From JAAYCI01 sp964550985 (GTDB lineage: Bacteria; Bacillota; Clostridia; Oscillospirales; Ruminococcaceae): a DNA stretch of 6,343 nucleotides. Below the pieces are notes generated by a model. It was not told where the DNA came from, made no database searches, and worked only from the letters and a program-made list of their open reading frames with translations. The DNA lies in assembly GCA_964550985.1 (NCBI GenBank), contig CAZKBM010000117.1:1-6343 (forward strand). Reading direction: 5' to 3'. This document shows positions 5,024 to 6,343 of the stretch, piece by piece; position 1 is the first letter of the stretch; every line of letters begins with the position of its first letter. The position numbers and the translations under genes are program-made.

Positions 5024-5929
5024 CTACCTAAGCCCAAACAAAAAATAGTAGGAATCAAAACCGCCAAGCCCCACACCCAGCATGGAGATGCACAGCACAC
5101 AGGCCACAAACCCAATGGCGTTTAAAACAATGCCAATGATGCTGCAAATCATACCGCCGGTGGCAAGGCCATTTTGCCCGGCGGGCATCTCCTTGCGGGC
5201 CATAACACCCAAAATGGTGCCGCCAATGGCCAATAGCAGGCCCACCATGGCCGAATAGCCAAACCACACCAAAACCAGAGATACAATACCCAGCACCAGT
5301 GAGGCCGTAGCCTTTCCTTTGCCGGGCACCGAACCGGCGGGCGGCGGGTAGGCGGCAGGCGGCGGTGGATATCCACCTGGGGGGGGCGGGTAAGCGCCCG
5401 GCCCAGCCTGCGGCGGGGGCGGGTATGAGGGCGGGGGAGGCGGCACTGCGCCCGGCCCGTTTGGCGGGGGTGGATAGACACCCTGCCCAGCCTGTGGCGG
5501 TGGCTGGTATGAAGGTGGGGGAGGCACGCCCGGCCCGGCTTGTGGGGGCAGGTAGGCGCCTTGGCCTTGCCCCGCTTGTGGCGGCGCATAGGCCCCGGCG
5601 GGCCCCTGTGGCGCATAGGGGGCTGCCGGGGGCGGATAGCCTGCCCCTGCGGGCGGCGGCTCAGCGCCCGGCCAGCTAGGTGTAGGCGGCGTGGCCACGG
5701 GCCCAGTTTGCGGGGGCGGATACCCTCCGGGAGGAGGCGGGTAAGCGCCATAGCCACCCGCCTCCGGTGGGGGCGCAGGGGCGGGCGCAACAGGTTCCAT
5801 TGCGGGCGGCTCGGGGTACACGGGCGGCTGCAACCCCTCGGCAGGGAATGGGGCCGCCGTTTGCTCCGCGCCCTCCTCGGGCGGGGTTTGGCCTGTGGTC
5901 TGGTTTTCCAAAATGGGCTGTTCGTCCAT
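5024..5929 (-). CDS. Proline-rich DUF4190 domain membrane protein
   Basis: This is a 301-residue protein of unknown function. Residues 1-35 are acidic and polar, and 36-203 are a proline/glycine/tyrosine-rich disordered stretch. That stretch has four PPQAG[PQ]G units (116, 128, 144, 172) and an identical 13-residue block, GAYPPPPGGYPPP, at 61 and 178. After a basic GKGK (203-206) comes a DUF4190 domain: ASLVLGIVSLVLVWFGYSAM and the rest of the first hydrophobic segment to about 244, a RKEMPAGQNGLATGG loop, and a second hydrophobic segment (258-287), ending FDSYYFLFGLR. Such proteins occur across Gram-positives as membrane-anchored, proline-rich tails; their partners are not established. The ATG at 5927-5929 has GGGGAGG 7-8 bases upstream. 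The gene has its own near-consensus promoter (5984-6012) and a GC hairpin after the stop. Very high GC and low complexity create several long spurious frames on both strands here. Confidence 0.85.
   Translation of the reverse strand: MDEQPILENQTTGQTPPEEGAEQTAAPFPAEGLQPPVYPEPPAMEPVAPAPAPPPEAGGYGAYPPPPGGYPPPQTGPVATPPTPSWPGAEPPPAGAGYPPPAAPYAPQGPAGAYAPPQAGQGQGAYLPPQAGPGVPPPPSYQPPPQAGQGVYPPPPNGPGAVPPPPPSYPPPPQAGPGAYPPPPGGYPPPPAAYPPPAGSVPGKGKATASLVLGIVSLVLVWFGYSAMVGLLLAIGGTILGVMARKEMPAGQNGLATGGMICSIIGIVLNAIGFVACVLCISMLGVGLGGFDSYYFLFGLR
5321..5749 (-). repeat. Degenerate proline/glycine coding repeats
   Basis: This stretch encodes residues 61-203 of the DUF4190 protein. Units built on PPPPxGYPPP and PPQAGxG recur with irregular spacing, including the exact 13-residue duplication noted for the gene. 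The DNA is a G/C-skewed low-complexity tract (C-rich on the coding strand), prone to slippage and assembly error. Confidence 0.75.
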
Positions 5930-5983
5930 GTAAAATCCTCCCCTGGTGTATCTCTAGTTCGTTCGTGGGCATCCTTGTTTGCA

Positions 5984-6012
5984 AGCATAACAAAAAGCGG
6001 CGGGGGTGTCAA
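5984..6012 (-). promoter_or_regulatory. Promoter of the large DUF4190 gene
   Basis: On the minus strand: -35 TTGACA (6007-6012, perfect consensus), a 17-base spacer, -10 TATGCT (5984-5989), with TGT before it (extended -10). The expected start near 5977 gives a leader of about 48 nt before ATG 5929. Confidence 0.85.
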
Positions 6013-6137
6013 ACCATAAAAAAATAATAAATGCACTGCGGGTTATGTATGAAGCGGTTATTTTATAGCCAAACCAGCCTTACCCATCCAAAAGCCGTAG
6101 CCCCATGCACACACGGGCCGTCATTCGGCCAAAAAAG

Positions 6138-6180
6138 CAAAGCGGCCCAGACAGTACAGGGCTCTGTCTGGGCCGCTTTG
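6138..6180 (-). terminator. Strong terminator of ppdK
   Basis: A 17-bp perfect stem (6138-6154 with 6164-6180; core GCGGCCCAGACAG) closes a 9-base loop. On the minus strand it is followed closely by UUUUUU (6131-6136). It lies about 45 bases after the ppdK stop. The stretch from here to the DUF4190 promoter (6013-6137) holds only a small GGCCG/CGGCC hairpin at 6116-6130. Confidence 0.92.
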
Positions 6181-6225
6181 GGCTTTAGGGGTTGGGCCCA
6201 TCCGCAAAGCTTGTGTGCGGCAAAA

Positions 6226-6343
6226 TTACCTGGGGGTTTTTACCGCTGCCTGCGCGGCGGCCAGCCGGGCAATGGGCACCCGGAAGGGCGAGCAGCTCAC
6301 ATAGTCCAGGCCAATGCGGTGGCAGAACTCCACGCTGGTGGGG
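6226..6343 (-). CDS. ppdK: Pyruvate, phosphate dikinase, C-terminal end (partial)
   Basis: The last 38 codons of a gene entering from the right edge, stopping at TAA 6226-6228. The peptide reads PTSVEFCHRIGLDYVSCSPF and continues RVPIARLAAAQAAVKTPR, which is the highly conserved C-terminus of pyruvate, phosphate dikinase. This cytoplasmic enzyme interconverts pyruvate + ATP + Pi with phosphoenolpyruvate + AMP + PPi, and in clostridia it serves PPi-linked glycolysis or PEP formation. The catalytic cysteine of this family (Cys831 in the Clostridium symbiosum enzyme, in CGEHGGDP) lies about eight residues before the first visible one, just outside the window. The last residues (KTPR) are a few longer than, and different from, the usual ALN ending; this is a normal variable tail. 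A strong terminator follows, so the gene is the last of its transcript. Confidence 0.95.
   Translation of the reverse strand, partial: PTSVEFCHRIGLDYVSCSPFRVPIARLAAAQAAVKTPR

Noticed and set aside
5149..6036. Long overlapping frames across the proline-rich DUF4190 gene, on both strands
   Set aside because: These are shadows of a GC-rich low-complexity coding region; their translations are Arg/Pro or Gly/Arg rich, and the promoter and ribosome binding site fit the 5929 start instead.
6202..6220. CCGCA/TGCGG hairpin just after the ppdK stop
   Set aside because: Only five base pairs with no U tract; the strong terminator at 6138-6180 explains transcript ending.

Overview
The window looks like chromosomal DNA from an anaerobic Gram-positive bacterium of the Clostridia, probably Oscillospiraceae (Faecalibacterium-like). 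This is inferred from strong AGGAGG-type ribosome binding sites, GC-rich genes separated by AT-rich gaps with hairpin terminators, a pyruvate phosphate dikinase gene, a MetP/MetS-type sodium symporter pair, a clostridial-style Lgt paralogue and proline-rich DUF4190 proteins. No phage, transposon, CRISPR, rRNA or tRNA is visible.

Layout: positions 1-122 hold the 3' end of an unidentified plus-strand gene. All other genes are on the minus strand. Read in the direction of transcription (high to low coordinates) they are: the last 38 codons of ppdK (6226-6343) with a strong terminator; a proline-rich DUF4190 protein (5024-5929) with its own near-consensus promoter; a divergent Lgt-like membrane protein (3970-4758); a second, smaller proline-rich DUF4190-like protein (3227-3820) with a promoter strikingly like that of the first; and a probable three-gene operon of an NSS-family sodium:amino-acid symporter (1092-2621), a 33-residue one-helix protein (968-1069) and a DUF6106-like membrane protein (414-947). 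A terminator at 355-392 closes the operon and probably also serves the convergent gene at the left edge.

The clearest result is the 33-codon gene at 968-1069. It has an excellent ribosome binding site 22 bases after the symporter stop, begins MSTAGIISMV and is one hydrophobic helix with a basic tail. It matches the small-subunit (MetS) family that accompanies MetP-type NSS transporters, and it is short enough for gene callers to miss.

Regulation is unusually legible. The symporter operon appears to start at TTGAAA-N17-TATGAT (2931-2959), with a perfect 12-bp palindrome (2937-2948) inside the spacer and further CACTA half-sites nearby, as expected for a repressor-controlled promoter. About 300 nt of leader with two terminator-like hairpins follow. 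The two DUF4190 genes share a promoter architecture including a common CGCTTTTTGnTATGCT core. Other points of interest are the symporter's Ser at the position that is acidic in LeuT but Ser in chloride-dependent animal transporters, and the loss of several Lgt catalytic residues in the Lgt-like protein.
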